From positions 1 through 64,000 of the forward strand of contig CAMDQO010000011.1 in the NCBI GenBank assembly GCA_945906105.1: a stretch of 64,000 nt of DNA. Direction: 5' to 3'. Under the pieces are notes generated by a model. The model was not told where the DNA came from. It was given only the letters and a program-made list of their open reading frames with translations, and searched no databases. Shown one piece after another: positions 10,126 to 17,716 of the stretch. Numbering within the stretch: position 1 is the stretch's first letter; the number at the start of each line of letters is the position of its first letter. This DNA is from Novosphingobium sp. Chol11. Lineage in GTDB: Bacteria > Pseudomonadota > Alphaproteobacteria > Sphingomonadales > Sphingomonadaceae. Position numbers and translations under genes: made by a program.

Positions 10126-11226
10126 TCAAACATTGAACTTGAAGTGCATGACATCGCCGTCCTGCACGACATATTCCTTGCCTTCCTGCCGCAGTTTTCC
10201 GGCATCCTTGGCACCGCTTTCGCCGCCCAGTGCGATGTAATCATCAAAGGCAATGGTTTCGCCGCGAATATAGCCGCGCTGCATATCGGAGTGAATTTCG
10301 CCGGCTGCTTCGGGTGCCTTTGCGCCCTTGTGTACGGTCCATGCCCGCGCTTCCTTGGGACCGACGGTAAAAAAGGTGATCAGGTGCAGCAGATCATAAC
10401 CTGAGCGGATGACTCGGGCGAGGCCGGTTTCGTGGAGGCCCATTTCCTCAAGGAAGACCATGCGTTCATCGGCGTCCATGCCGACCAGTTCGCTCTCAAT
10501 GGCGGCTGAAACAATCACCGCATTGGCGCCTTCGGCCTTGGCCTTTTCGAAAACGCGCGCGGAAAAGGCATTGCCACCCGCCGCACTCTCTTCCTCGACA
10601 TTGCAGACATAGAGCACCGGTTTGGCGGTAAGCAGCTGTGCCTGTTTGAACACGCGCTCTTCTTCTTCGTCCTTGGGCACCGTCAGCCGGGCAGGCTTGC
10701 CCGCACGCAGCAGGTCGAGTGCTTGCCCCAGCACAGAAGCGATGATCTTTTGTTCCTTGTCGCCCTGCGCGGCCTTTTTCTGCGCGGCGGGAACCCGCTT
10801 TTCAAGGCTTTCGAGGTCTGACAGCATCAGTTCGGTCTCAACCGTCTCGGCATCAGACACCGGATCGATCTTGTTGTCGACGTGCTGGATATCGTCGTTC
10901 TCAAAACAGCGCAGCACGTGGACAATGGCGTCCACTTCGCGGATGTTGCCGAGGAACTGGTTGCCCAGTCCTTCACCTTTGGAGGCACCGCGCACCAGTC
11001 CGGCGATATCGACAAAGCCAAGCTGGGTCGGGATGATCTTCTGGCTGCCAGCAATCGCGGCAAGCTGTTCAAGCCGGGGATCAGGCACGCCGACATTGCC
11101 GATGTTCGGTTCGATCGTGCAAAACGGATAGTTCGCCGCCTGCGCCGACTGCGTTTCTGTCAGCGCATTGAACAGGGTCGATTTGCCGACATTTGGCAGT
11201 CCGACGATACCGCAACGAAAACCCAT
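10126..11226 (-). CDS. ychF: Redox-regulated ATPase/GTPase YchF
   Basis: A 366-residue Obg-related P-loop protein. The G1 motif is GLPNVGKSTLFNAL at residues 7-20, followed by DIAGLVRGASKGEGLGNQFL (G3) and a C-terminal TGS-type domain ending with GDVMHFKFNV, the standard YchF tail. YchF proteins prefer ATP, bind ribosomes and dampen oxidative-stress responses. Length and ends are typical. A MaoC-type gene follows closely on the same strand. Confidence 0.97.
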   Translation of the reverse strand: MGFRCGIVGLPNVGKSTLFNALTETQSAQAANYPFCTIEPNIGNVGVPDPRLEQLAAIAGSQKIIPTQLGFVDIAGLVRGASKGEGLGNQFLGNIREVDAIVHVLRCFENDDIQHVDNKIDPVSDAETVETELMLSDLESLEKRVPAAQKKAAQGDKEQKIIASVLGQALDLLRAGKPARLTVPKDEEEERVFKQAQLLTAKPVLYVCNVEEESAAGGNAFSARVFEKAKAEGANAVIVSAAIESELVGMDADERMVFLEEMGLHETGLARVIRSGYDLLHLITFFTVGPKEARAWTVHKGAKAPEAAGEIHSDMQRGYIRGETIAFDDYIALGGESGAKDAGKLRQEGKEYVVQDGDVMHFKFNV

Positions 11227-11290
11227 GACTTACTCCAGACGATCAATCGCCGCCCGATAGGAGTTAGCAGGCCGAAAAGCCAGATGCTTA

Positions 11291-11749
11291 TCAGGCTGCC
11301 ACCCGGCGAAACGTCTGCCCGCTATCGAACATGGCTATCCGCCAGTGCCCATCAGCACCGCGCTTGCAGTCCATGCGGACATCGGCAACCGCTGCCGGAT
11401 CAGCGTGATCGAGCTTCGATGCCATGCCCATGGTAGAGAAAAATACCAGGCTGAAGGTGATCGACACCGCATCGACATCGCGAAAGGTCACGCGCAGATT
11501 GCTGACGATATGGCGCATGACGGGCACGCCTTCGGGCGTCGCTGCAAGCCGGGCGAGTCGCTCAATGTAGAAGGTTTCAACGGCAGCGCGGCCCTGCTTT
11601 GGCTCTCCGCCGACATTATAGACCACATCGGAGCTTACCAGATCGGCGATCTGCAACCCGCTGTTGACATCAAGCTCGTGCGCCCAGTCATTGACCAGTT
11701 GCTGCACCGCGATAACATCGGCGGCCTGTTCGACGGTGAATTTTGCCAC
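11291..11749 (-). CDS. SnoaL/NTF2-like protein
   Basis: About 152 residues of an NTF2-like alpha-beta barrel: an N-terminal helix (AADVIAVQQLVNDWAHELD), a pocket-forming segment with GGEPKQGRAAVETFYIERL, and a C-terminal sheet ending HWRIAMFDSGQTFRR. Such folds serve as small-molecule isomerases, dehydratases or binding domains; no specific substrate can be given. The start is uncertain. A GTG at 11749 has an AGGAA ribosome site six bases upstream, while ATGs at 11782 and 11788 would add 11 or 13 residues. It is unrelated in sequence to the second NTF2-like gene at 39687. Confidence 0.75.
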   Translation of the reverse strand: MAKFTVEQAADVIAVQQLVNDWAHELDVNSGLQIADLVSSDVVYNVGGEPKQGRAAVETFYIERLARLAATPEGVPVMRHIVSNLRVTFRDVDAVSITFSLVFFSTMGMASKLDHADPAAVADVRMDCKRGADGHWRIAMFDSGQTFRRVAA

Positions 11750-11846
11750 GTTTCGGTTCCTGATTTTGATGGGCGTAACCATTCTCATTGCCGGATCGGG
11801 AAAGCCAGTCAATCAACGCCAGCTTCAATCGCCACGGCGGCAAAGC

Positions 11847-12419
11847 TCAATCCTCCGCCAGCCGCAACGCAATCTCATTCATGAACCGCGCATCATCACC
11901 CTTCGCCAGCCACTCCGCCTCAGCCGAAACCGCGCCGAGCATATCGGCGAGATCGTCCATTTCCGCCTTGGCATAATTGCCCAGCACATAACCGGTCACG
12001 CGGTCCTTGTGCCCCGGATGACCGATACCAAGACGGATGCGGCGGAAATCCGGGCCGATGTGCTGGTCGATCGAGCGCAGACCATTATGCCCTGCGGTGC
12101 CGCCGCCCTGTTTCACCTTGACCTTGAAGGGCGCGAGATCGAGTTCGTCGTGGAACACGGTGAGTGCGTCCGGCTCCAGCTTGTAGAAGCGCAGCGCCTC
12201 ACCCACCGCGCGGCCAGATTCGTTCATGAAAGTGGCGGGTTTGAGCAGCAGGATCTTTTCACTGCCGATGCGGCCTTCCTGCAGCCAGCCGGAGAACTTC
12301 TTCTGAACCGGGCCAAATCCATGCATATCCGCAAGCACGTCTGCCACCATGAAGCCGACGTTGTGGCGGTGCAGGGCATATTGTTGCCCCGGATTTCCAA
12401 GGCCGACCCAGAGTTGCAC
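11847..12419 (-). CDS. pth: Peptidyl-tRNA hydrolase
   Basis: A 190-residue enzyme that releases tRNA from stalled peptidyl-tRNA. The N-terminus reads LWVGLGNPGQQYALHRHNVGFM with the catalytic His19, followed by the HDELDL motif and the QGGGTAGHNGLRS signature. It starts at GTG (12419). It lies downstream of rplY in the same orientation, an arrangement common in bacteria, with an intrinsic terminator between them that probably reduces read-through. Confidence 0.96.
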   Translation of the reverse strand: MQLWVGLGNPGQQYALHRHNVGFMVADVLADMHGFGPVQKKFSGWLQEGRIGSEKILLLKPATFMNESGRAVGEALRFYKLEPDALTVFHDELDLAPFKVKVKQGGGTAGHNGLRSIDQHIGPDFRRIRLGIGHPGHKDRVTGYVLGNYAKAEMDDLADMLGAVSAEAEWLAKGDDARFMNEIALRLAED

Positions 12420-12451
12420 GGTTCAAATTCCCTTTCGGGGTCAAGGCGGAC

Positions 12452-12488
12452 CAAAGAAAAACCGGACCACATTGCTGCGGCCCGGTTT
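12452..12488 (-). terminator. Intrinsic terminator after rplY
   Basis: On the minus strand AACCGGGCC (12479-12487) pairs with GGTCCGGTT (12460-12468, one G-U pair) around a 10-base loop. It is followed by a T-rich run (TTTTTCTTT, 12453-12461). It lies between rplY and pth. Confidence 0.75.
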
Positions 12489-12569
12489 CTCAATTGGCCA
12501 GACTTTTCACTTGGATAGCAAAGCGTGAAGGTCAACCTCTTCCCCGCAGAGCAGGGAGGCGGAAAAGCC

Positions 12570-13184
12570 TTACTCGGCTTCGTCAGTCTTGTCCGCGTCA
12601 CCCTTTTCGCTCTTCAGCGCCGAGGGAGCCACGATCGTCGCGATGGTGAAATCGCGGTCAGTAATGGCCGAGGCCGAACCTTCCGGAAGCACAACATGGC
12701 TGATGTGGATCGATGCGCCGACTTCAAGGCCGGTAACGTCGATGCTGATTTCTTCAGGGATCAGTTCCGGATCGCAGATCAGTTCCAGTTCGTGACGCAC
12801 GATGTTAAGCACACCGCCGCGCTTGAGACCGGGTGAAGCTTCCTGATTGGCGAAGTGAACCGGCACTTCGACATGGACCTTGTGGTCCTTCGAAATGCGC
12901 AGGAAGTCCGCGTGGAGCGGGCGTTCGTTCACGGGGTGAAAGGCAACGTCCTTGGGCAGCGTCCGCAACTTTTTGCCGCCAAGATCAATCTCGACAACCG
13001 AGTTGAAGAAATGCCCGGTGCCAAGCTGGCGGCGCAGTTCCTTCTCTTCGACGTGGATCGACTGGGGCTCTTCTTTGCCACCATAAATGACGGCGGGGAC
13101 GCGGCCTTCACGACGCAGTGCACGGGAGGCTCCCTTGCCTGCCCGATCGCGCGTCTCAGCCGGCAGAGTAAGCGTATCGCTCAT
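12570..13184 (-). CDS. rplY: Ribosomal protein bL25 (L25/Ctc type)
   Basis: A 204-residue long-form bL25 that binds 5S rRNA. The N-terminal L25 domain includes [25 protein letters not shown] (residues 11-35), and a C-terminal beta domain of the Ctc type follows ([16 protein letters not shown] near residue 150). The acidic tail ends [10 protein letters not shown]. Long forms are normal in alphaproteobacteria. It is the first gene of the rplY-pth pair; the 304-bp region upstream contains a large inverted repeat. Confidence 0.95.
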   Translation of the reverse strand: MSDTLTLPAETRDRAGKGASRALRREGRVPAVIYGGKEEPQSIHVEEKELRRQLGTGHFFNSVVEIDLGGKKLRTLPKDVAFHPVNERPLHADFLRISKDHKVHVEVPVHFANQEASPGLKRGGVLNIVRHELELICDPELIPEEISIDVTGLEVGASIHISHVVLPEGSASAITDRDFTIATIVAPSALKSEKGDADKTDEAE

Positions 13185-13350
13185 AATTCTTGCCTTTCGA
13201 AAAACGTATTATTGAACAACTTCCTCGCCACGCCTCCAGGGATGACCGATGACGGGAAGCGCGGGCCGTTAGCGGGAATGTCGGCGAAAGGCAAGGATTG
13301 TGCGCGGTAAAGCTGGAATTGGTTCGGGTTAGAGAGTCAGAAAAGAGATT

Positions 13351-13482
13351 TTCACGCAAAGGCGCGAAGGCGCAAAGCCGTGTTTTGTTCGACGCAGTCG
13401 ATAAGAATTATGGTGAACCATCATAGAAGGAGCGGCCAAGCCGCTCAAAATAGCTCTTTGCGCCTTCGCGCCTTTGCGTGAA
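13351..13482. repeat. 27-bp perfect inverted repeat, intergenic hairpin element
   Basis: The 13185-13488 gap between rplY and the first GumN gene holds no gene. It contains the sequence TTCACGCAAAGGCGCGAAGG plus 7 bases (13351-13377) and its exact reverse complement (13456-13482), separated by 78 bp. Arms built from GCGAAGGCGCAAAG blocks are known as dispersed intergenic repeats in many proteobacteria. In RNA this would form a long stem at the 3' end of the GumN transcript and could protect or terminate it. Confidence 0.85.
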
Positions 13483-13488
13483 CAAATT

Positions 13489-14349
13489 CTACTGAACCCG
13501 CACGACCTTCCAGCCTTTGGCCGCCAACAAGGCGGGCAGACCATCAGGCCCGGCAAGGTGTGCCGCGCCAACCGCTACAAAGGGCTTCCGCCCCTGCCGC
13601 AGCATTTCTTCCAACTGAATTTGCCACGCCAGATTGCGATCAAGGAACAAGGCCTTTCTCAATCCTGGATCGGCGAGCATCCCGGTGTGGGTTTCCTTAG
13701 CCAGAAACTCCATATCGCCCGTACGCCATGCCTGCGCCAACTGGTCCTCCCCGGCTTCGCCCGGATCATCGCGCAGCGTGGCATGGAGCAGATCGCGTTG
13801 ATCTTCTTCTGGCATCCGATCAAAAATCGACAACTGGCCCCGCGCGCCTTCGAGTTCGGCGCGTTGCAATTGCGGGGCCGCCTTGAGCAAGGCGCGATCA
13901 ACCCCATTGTTCGCATCACCCGCTTTGCTGGCCAGTTGCGCCAGAGTCAGCGCGGCAGCCCAGGTTTCGACATCTTCAAAGCCGTTTTCGGCGAGGCGGT
14001 TGCCTGCCAGCAGCTTCATCAGCGCCGGTCGCAGCGCCGGATCGACCCGCTGTGACAAGGGCGGCAGGCCAGAGCTGTGGGCAAGGCTCTGAAACACCTG
14101 CTGGGTGCGGGCATCATCGTCAATCGTCGCGATTTCAAGCACCAGCATATCGGCACTATTGAGCGCGCGATTGACCACCGGACTGCGCCAGTCCGCCTCG
14201 CGCTCAAGCACATGGATCGTGCCGAACAGCCAGCCATGTTCGCCCTTGGGGCCGGTGACTTCCCACATCGCGGGCTTTGCCGGTTCAGCAGCTTGCTTGC
14301 AACCGACCAGCAGAGCCAGCGCGATCAGCAGGGGAGCAAATTTGCGCAT
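13489..14349 (-). CDS. TraB/GumN-family lipoprotein (copy 1)
   Basis: A 286-residue exported protein. The signal peptide ends in a lipobox LLVGC at about residue 17. The TraB/GumN fold shows the two paired motifs FGTIHVL (about residues 42-48) and GAAHLAGPDGL near the C-terminus, resembling the GxxH metal sites of the TIKI/TraB metalloprotease-like superfamily. Its biochemical function is not established. It lies 6 bases after the second, related gene, so the two are almost certainly co-transcribed tandem duplicates. Confidence 0.85.
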   Translation of the reverse strand: MRKFAPLLIALALLVGCKQAAEPAKPAMWEVTGPKGEHGWLFGTIHVLEREADWRSPVVNRALNSADMLVLEIATIDDDARTQQVFQSLAHSSGLPPLSQRVDPALRPALMKLLAGNRLAENGFEDVETWAAALTLAQLASKAGDANNGVDRALLKAAPQLQRAELEGARGQLSIFDRMPEEDQRDLLHATLRDDPGEAGEDQLAQAWRTGDMEFLAKETHTGMLADPGLRKALFLDRNLAWQIQLEEMLRQGRKPFVAVGAAHLAGPDGLPALLAAKGWKVVRVQ

Positions 14350-14355
14350 CGACCG

Positions 14356-15282
14356 TTACTGGACCCGCACCGTCTTGAAGCCCTTGCCGGCAAGCTGCGC
14401 CTGAACGCTGTCTTTGCCTGCAAGATGCCCAGCTCCGACTGCGAGAAACACGGTTCCCGGCTTATCCATCCGCGTCTTGATCCAGTTCGCCCAGTTCTTG
14501 TTGCGATTGGTGAGCAGGACTGCGGTCAACTGCGGATCGTCCTCATTGGCATTCATAACCTGCGCCAGCTTGTCGGGCCTGCCAGCACTCCAGTACATGA
14601 CCAGCTTGTCGAGCTCAGCGCCCATCTTGGGCAGGGTTGTCACCACATCGTTCAGATAGCTGATCTGCACCTTGCGCGGCAGACTATCGAACAGACCCAG
14701 CTGATATTCGACTGTTTCCAGCCCGATAAGGCTATGCCCCTGATCCTTGGCGCGCTTGGTCAGCTGCGCCTCAACCCCGTTTTCCGCCGAATAGCCCTGT
14801 TTCAGCATCGGCAGCGTCGAAAGCGTCACTGCGACAAACCATGGCTCGAACTGATCGAAGGCTGATCCGGGAAGGGCATAGTCCTTGAACGCCTTGTCGA
14901 GCCTTATGCGCGCCTTGGGTGTCAGCATGGCATTCAGGCTCTGCCCCTTGGGCAGGACTGCGGTTTTCATCACCACCGCTTGCATTTCCGTCGGGCTGGC
15001 TTCAGGAATTTCGGTGACCAGCGACTGCGCAGAGCCCAGCGCCTTGGCAATCGGGCCTTCAAGCCAGCTCATACCCGCGGGCAGGGCGTGGATCGTGCCG
15101 AACAGATAGATCGTCGTATCGCTGTCAGACAGCTTCCACAGTGCCGGGCGGGCGATGGTGGTGGTCGCCACCTTCTGCTCCGCGACGGGCGCGGGGTGCT
15201 TTTGCGTTTCGGCAAGGCTGAGCGAGGAGAACCCGACAGCGACAGTGAGGCAAAGCGAGCGAAGAATTTTGCGAGAAGGCAT
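14356..15282 (-). CDS. TraB/GumN-family protein (copy 2)
   Basis: A 308-residue secreted or periplasmic protein with a cleavable signal peptide (hydrophobic run LCLTVAVGFSSLSLA after a KIL start) and no clear lipobox. It carries the same two GxxH motifs as its neighbour: LFGTIHALPAG near residue 63 and AVGAGHLAGKDSV near the end. The ATG at 15282 is preferred to one 24 bases upstream because it starts the signal peptide cleanly. The enzyme activity is unproven. It is the first gene of the GumN pair. Confidence 0.85.
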   Translation of the reverse strand: MPSRKILRSLCLTVAVGFSSLSLAETQKHPAPVAEQKVATTTIARPALWKLSDSDTTIYLFGTIHALPAGMSWLEGPIAKALGSAQSLVTEIPEASPTEMQAVVMKTAVLPKGQSLNAMLTPKARIRLDKAFKDYALPGSAFDQFEPWFVAVTLSTLPMLKQGYSAENGVEAQLTKRAKDQGHSLIGLETVEYQLGLFDSLPRKVQISYLNDVVTTLPKMGAELDKLVMYWSAGRPDKLAQVMNANEDDPQLTAVLLTNRNKNWANWIKTRMDKPGTVFLAVGAGHLAGKDSVQAQLAGKGFKTVRVQ

Positions 15283-15318
15283 CAATAAACTCCAATGGAG
15301 GAACAAGGTTTTGGCAGA

Positions 15319-15963
15319 TCAGCGATAGCGGCGCCAGCCCCAACCGGCAGTCCACACCACCATGACAAGCCAGAAGATGGCAATGCCGCTGGGCTCGGGC
15401 AGCAGCGCGCCACGCCAGGCCATCCACCAACCGGTGCTGATGAAGAAATAGGCATAGAGCGCAAGGATACCGCCGAAATTATAGGCCGCCTGCTCATGCT
15501 CGTCTGCCGTGCGGTGCCAGCGATAGCAAAGCCAGCCGAGCAGCGGGAAAGTCGCCAGCAGCACGGCAGCGATGACTGGACTGACCGGAGCGTTGGATGT
15601 CAGCGCTGAAAGCCCGCCTTCACTCTTGCCGATAGCGCCAAATTGCAACAATGCGCCCAGCACCCCGCCGAGCAGCAGCATAGCGATCATTACGATCTGA
15701 TATTCACGCATTCGCGGCGTGCTTGCCAGCCTGTTACCCGCGAGCGCTTTTCGCATCAGCCACAATCCGGCGAGCAGAATGATGCCCGCGATGAGATAGA
15801 CCAGCACCGCTTTCCAGCCCAGCACGCCATGCGCCAGCGCCGCCTTGGTATAGCCGACCGCCACGCCCAGAGCGAAGACGCCCAGAATTCCGCCGCCGAT
15901 GATCGATAGAATTCGTTTAACCGGTGACATTTCTGCCGGGCGGGTTTCATCCATTTCCGTCAT
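15319..15963 (-). CDS. Six-helix membrane protein of the XRE operon
   Basis: A 214-residue inner-membrane protein with about six hydrophobic segments (near residues 18-42, 50-72, 92-112, 130-150, 165-185, 190-208). A cytosolic loop contains WHRTADEHEQAAYNFGG between segments 4 and 5. No family is recognised with confidence. The ATG at 15963 lies inside the 3' end of the XRE regulator gene (17-base overlap), so its translation depends on that gene. The membrane protein is probably the effector or partner of the regulator. Confidence 0.75.
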   Translation of the reverse strand: MTEMDETRPAEMSPVKRILSIIGGGILGVFALGVAVGYTKAALAHGVLGWKAVLVYLIAGIILLAGLWLMRKALAGNRLASTPRMREYQIVMIAMLLLGGVLGALLQFGAIGKSEGGLSALTSNAPVSPVIAAVLLATFPLLGWLCYRWHRTADEHEQAAYNFGGILALYAYFFISTGWWMAWRGALLPEPSGIAIFWLVMVVWTAGWGWRRYR

Positions 15964-16144
15964 CGAAAATCTCCTCAATCGAAAGTTGAAACAGGCGGGC
16001 AATCCGAAAGGCGAGCGGCAACGAGGGATCGTGCTTGCCCGTTTCGACCGCATTCACCGCCTGACGCGACACATCGAGCCGCTCGGCAAGCTCTGCCTGG
16101 CTCCAGTTGTTCATCGCGCGGAGCACTTTCAGTCTGTTGTTCAT
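15947..16144 (-). CDS. Small XRE-family transcriptional regulator
   Basis: A 65-residue protein that is a bare helix-turn-helix domain: NNRLKVLRAMNNWSQAELAE followed by LDVSRQAVNAVETGKHDPSL, in the Cro/C1 fold. Such stand-alone XRE proteins usually repress their own operon as dimers. The start at 16144 overlaps the upstream membrane gene by 4 bases (ATGA) and the downstream membrane gene by 17 bases, a fully coupled three-gene unit. The inverted repeats around the operon promoter (16541-16602) are the obvious candidate binding sites. Confidence 0.9.
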   Translation of the reverse strand: MNNRLKVLRAMNNWSQAELAERLDVSRQAVNAVETGKHDPSLPLAFRIARLFQLSIEEIFDDGNG

Positions 16145-16527
16145 AGTCGGCTCCGCAGCCACTTGAGGTAGAAACCCGTGAAGAAGGCTAGGATGGCGAT
16201 CAGCCCGGCGGCCTCTACCGGCCATTCCTGATACCGCGCCGAACCAAGCAGGCCATCGACAAACCTTTGGATGAACGGTGCGAACAGGAACGAGACGACC
16301 ACCGCGACGAAGGCCCACGAAGTGCCCGCGCGCCACAGGCTATCGATGTATTCGTCGCGCAGGCGGCGCACGAGCAGCACCGCCAGTGGCGCGACCGTCA
16401 TCCCAATTCCCAGTCCTTTGATGAAGTCGCGGAAGTCCAGGATCTGCGCTGCGACAATGATGATCGCTCCTACTGCGCCCAAGTGGGCCGCCGTGAGATA
16501 GAGGCGGGTACGTTTTTCGGCTGTCAT
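16141..16527 (-). CDS. Four-helix membrane protein, first gene of the XRE operon
   Basis: A 128-residue protein with about four hydrophobic segments (residues 9-27, 38-52, 66-86, 103-122). An internal basic stretch (VRRLRDEYIDSLWR) is probably cytosolic. I do not recognise a named domain. It is the promoter-proximal gene of a three-gene unit with the XRE regulator and a second membrane protein. The regulator lying between two membrane proteins suggests a sensing or envelope-response role, but this is inference. Confidence 0.75.
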   Translation of the reverse strand: MTAEKRTRLYLTAAHLGAVGAIIIVAAQILDFRDFIKGLGIGMTVAPLAVLLVRRLRDEYIDSLWRAGTSWAFVAVVVSFLFAPFIQRFVDGLLGSARYQEWPVEAAGLIAILAFFTGFYLKWLRSRL

Positions 16528-16540
16528 GTTGCCCTCACTG

Positions 16541-16602
16541 AATGTCAGGTATGACTGACTATATGTCGCGATTCGCTGACACTGTCAAGACAACCTGACA
16601 TT
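16541..16602 (-). promoter_or_regulatory. Promoter and candidate operator of the XRE operon
   Basis: On the minus strand a TTGACA -35 box (16583-16588) and a TATAGT -10-like box (16558-16563) are 19 bp apart. Flanking them are the two arms of a perfect 10-bp inverted repeat, AATGTCAGGT (16541-16550) and ACCTGACATT (16593-16602). A palindrome TGACA-C-TGTCA (16577-16587) overlaps the -35 box. The repeated TGTCA core suggests several repressor sites covering the promoter, fitting autoregulation by the XRE protein. The same gap must also serve glyQ on the plus strand. Confidence 0.6.
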
Positions 16603-16653
16603 TCACTCGCGGCGGTTGATTTGCGCGCCGCCATCCGCCAAAGGGCGCGGACC

Positions 16654-17553
16654 ATGGCCGATGATAACCAGCCCCTCAGCTTTCAGGACATGATCCTGCG
16701 CCTGCACGCTTTCTGGAGCGCGCAGGGCTGCCTGATCCTCCAGCCCTATGACATGCGCATGGGGGCGGGCACATTTCACCCGGCCACCACGCTGCGCGCA
16801 CTGGGGCCAGAGCCGTGGCAGGCCGCCTATGTGCAGCCCAGCCGCCGGCCAACTGACGGCCGCTATGGTGAAAACCCCAACCGGCTCCAGCACTATTACC
16901 AATATCAGGTGATCCTCAAGCCGAACCCCGAGAATTTGCAGGAACTCTACCTCGCCAGCCTTTCCGCCATCGGCGTCGATCCGCTGGCGCACGATATCCG
17001 CTTTGTCGAGGATGATTGGGAAAGCCCGACACTGGGCGCATGGGGGCTGGGCTGGGAGGTGTGGTGCGATGGCATGGAAGTCACCCAGTTCACTTATTTT
17101 CAGCAGATCGGCGGCTTTGATTGCAAGCCGGTCGCGGGCGAACTGACTTACGGGCTGGAGCGCCTCGCCATGTATATTCAGGGCGTCGATAGCGTCTATG
17201 ACCTGCGGTTCAATGACACGGTTTCCTATGGCGAAGTGTTCCTGAAAAACGAGCAGGAATTTTCCAAATACAACTTTGAAGTGGCCGAAACCGCCGCACT
17301 GTTCGATGGCTTCACCAAGGCCGAGGCTGAGTGCCAGCGCTGCATCGCGGCGCAAATTCCGCTCGCCGCCTATGATCAGGCGATCGAGGCCAGCCACCTG
17401 TTCAACCTGCTGCAAGCGCGCGGCGTGATCTCGGTGCAGGAACGCGCCAGCTACATCGGCCGGGTGCGCGATCTCGCCAAAGGTAGCTGTCAGGCCTGGA
17501 TCGAGAAGAACACGCCCGAATGGGAAGCGAAGTTTCCGGGGTGGACGGTATGA
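16654..17553 (+). CDS. glyQ: Glycine--tRNA ligase alpha subunit
   Basis: A 299-residue catalytic subunit of the heterotetrameric bacterial glycyl-tRNA synthetase. The family signature is complete, from [14 protein letters not shown] at the start through [20 protein letters not shown] and [19 protein letters not shown]. The ATG at 16654 gives the usual [10 protein letters not shown] start; an upstream ATG-less extension is not supported. glyS follows after a 163-bp spacer that is filled with an intergenic repeat. Confidence 0.97.
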   Translation: MADDNQPLSFQDMILRLHAFWSAQGCLILQPYDMRMGAGTFHPATTLRALGPEPWQAAYVQPSRRPTDGRYGENPNRLQHYYQYQVILKPNPENLQELYLASLSAIGVDPLAHDIRFVEDDWESPTLGAWGLGWEVWCDGMEVTQFTYFQQIGGFDCKPVAGELTYGLERLAMYIQGVDSVYDLRFNDTVSYGEVFLKNEQEFSKYNFEVAETAALFDGFTKAEAECQRCIAAQIPLAAYDQAIEASHLFNLLQARGVISVQERASYIGRVRDLAKGSCQAWIEKNTPEWEAKFPGWTV

Positions 17554-17570
17554 TGGGTTATAACATTGGG

Positions 17571-17690
17571 TCCTCCCCATTTTCACGCAGTGCAAATGGG
17601 GAGGTGGCAGCCCGCAGGGCTGACGGAGGGGTCTTGCTACCCAGCCAGAACCCCTCCGACCTTCGCTCCGCTCCGGCCACCTCCCCATTT
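17571..17690. repeat. Dispersed intergenic hairpin repeat, copy 1
   Basis: The glyQ-glyS spacer is a compact palindromic element. AAATGGGGAGGTGGC (17594-17608) pairs with GCCACCTCCCCATTT (17676-17690). Inside it GGAGGGGT (about 17625-17632) pairs with ACCCCTCC (17650-17657) and CAGCCC pairs with GGGCTG. A second, related copy lies at 51020-51147. The element falls inside an operon and ends right before the glyS ribosome site, so it could alter the ratio of the two subunits. Confidence 0.85.
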
Positions 17691-17716
17691 GGCTACGCAA
17701 AATGGAGAGGATCCAA

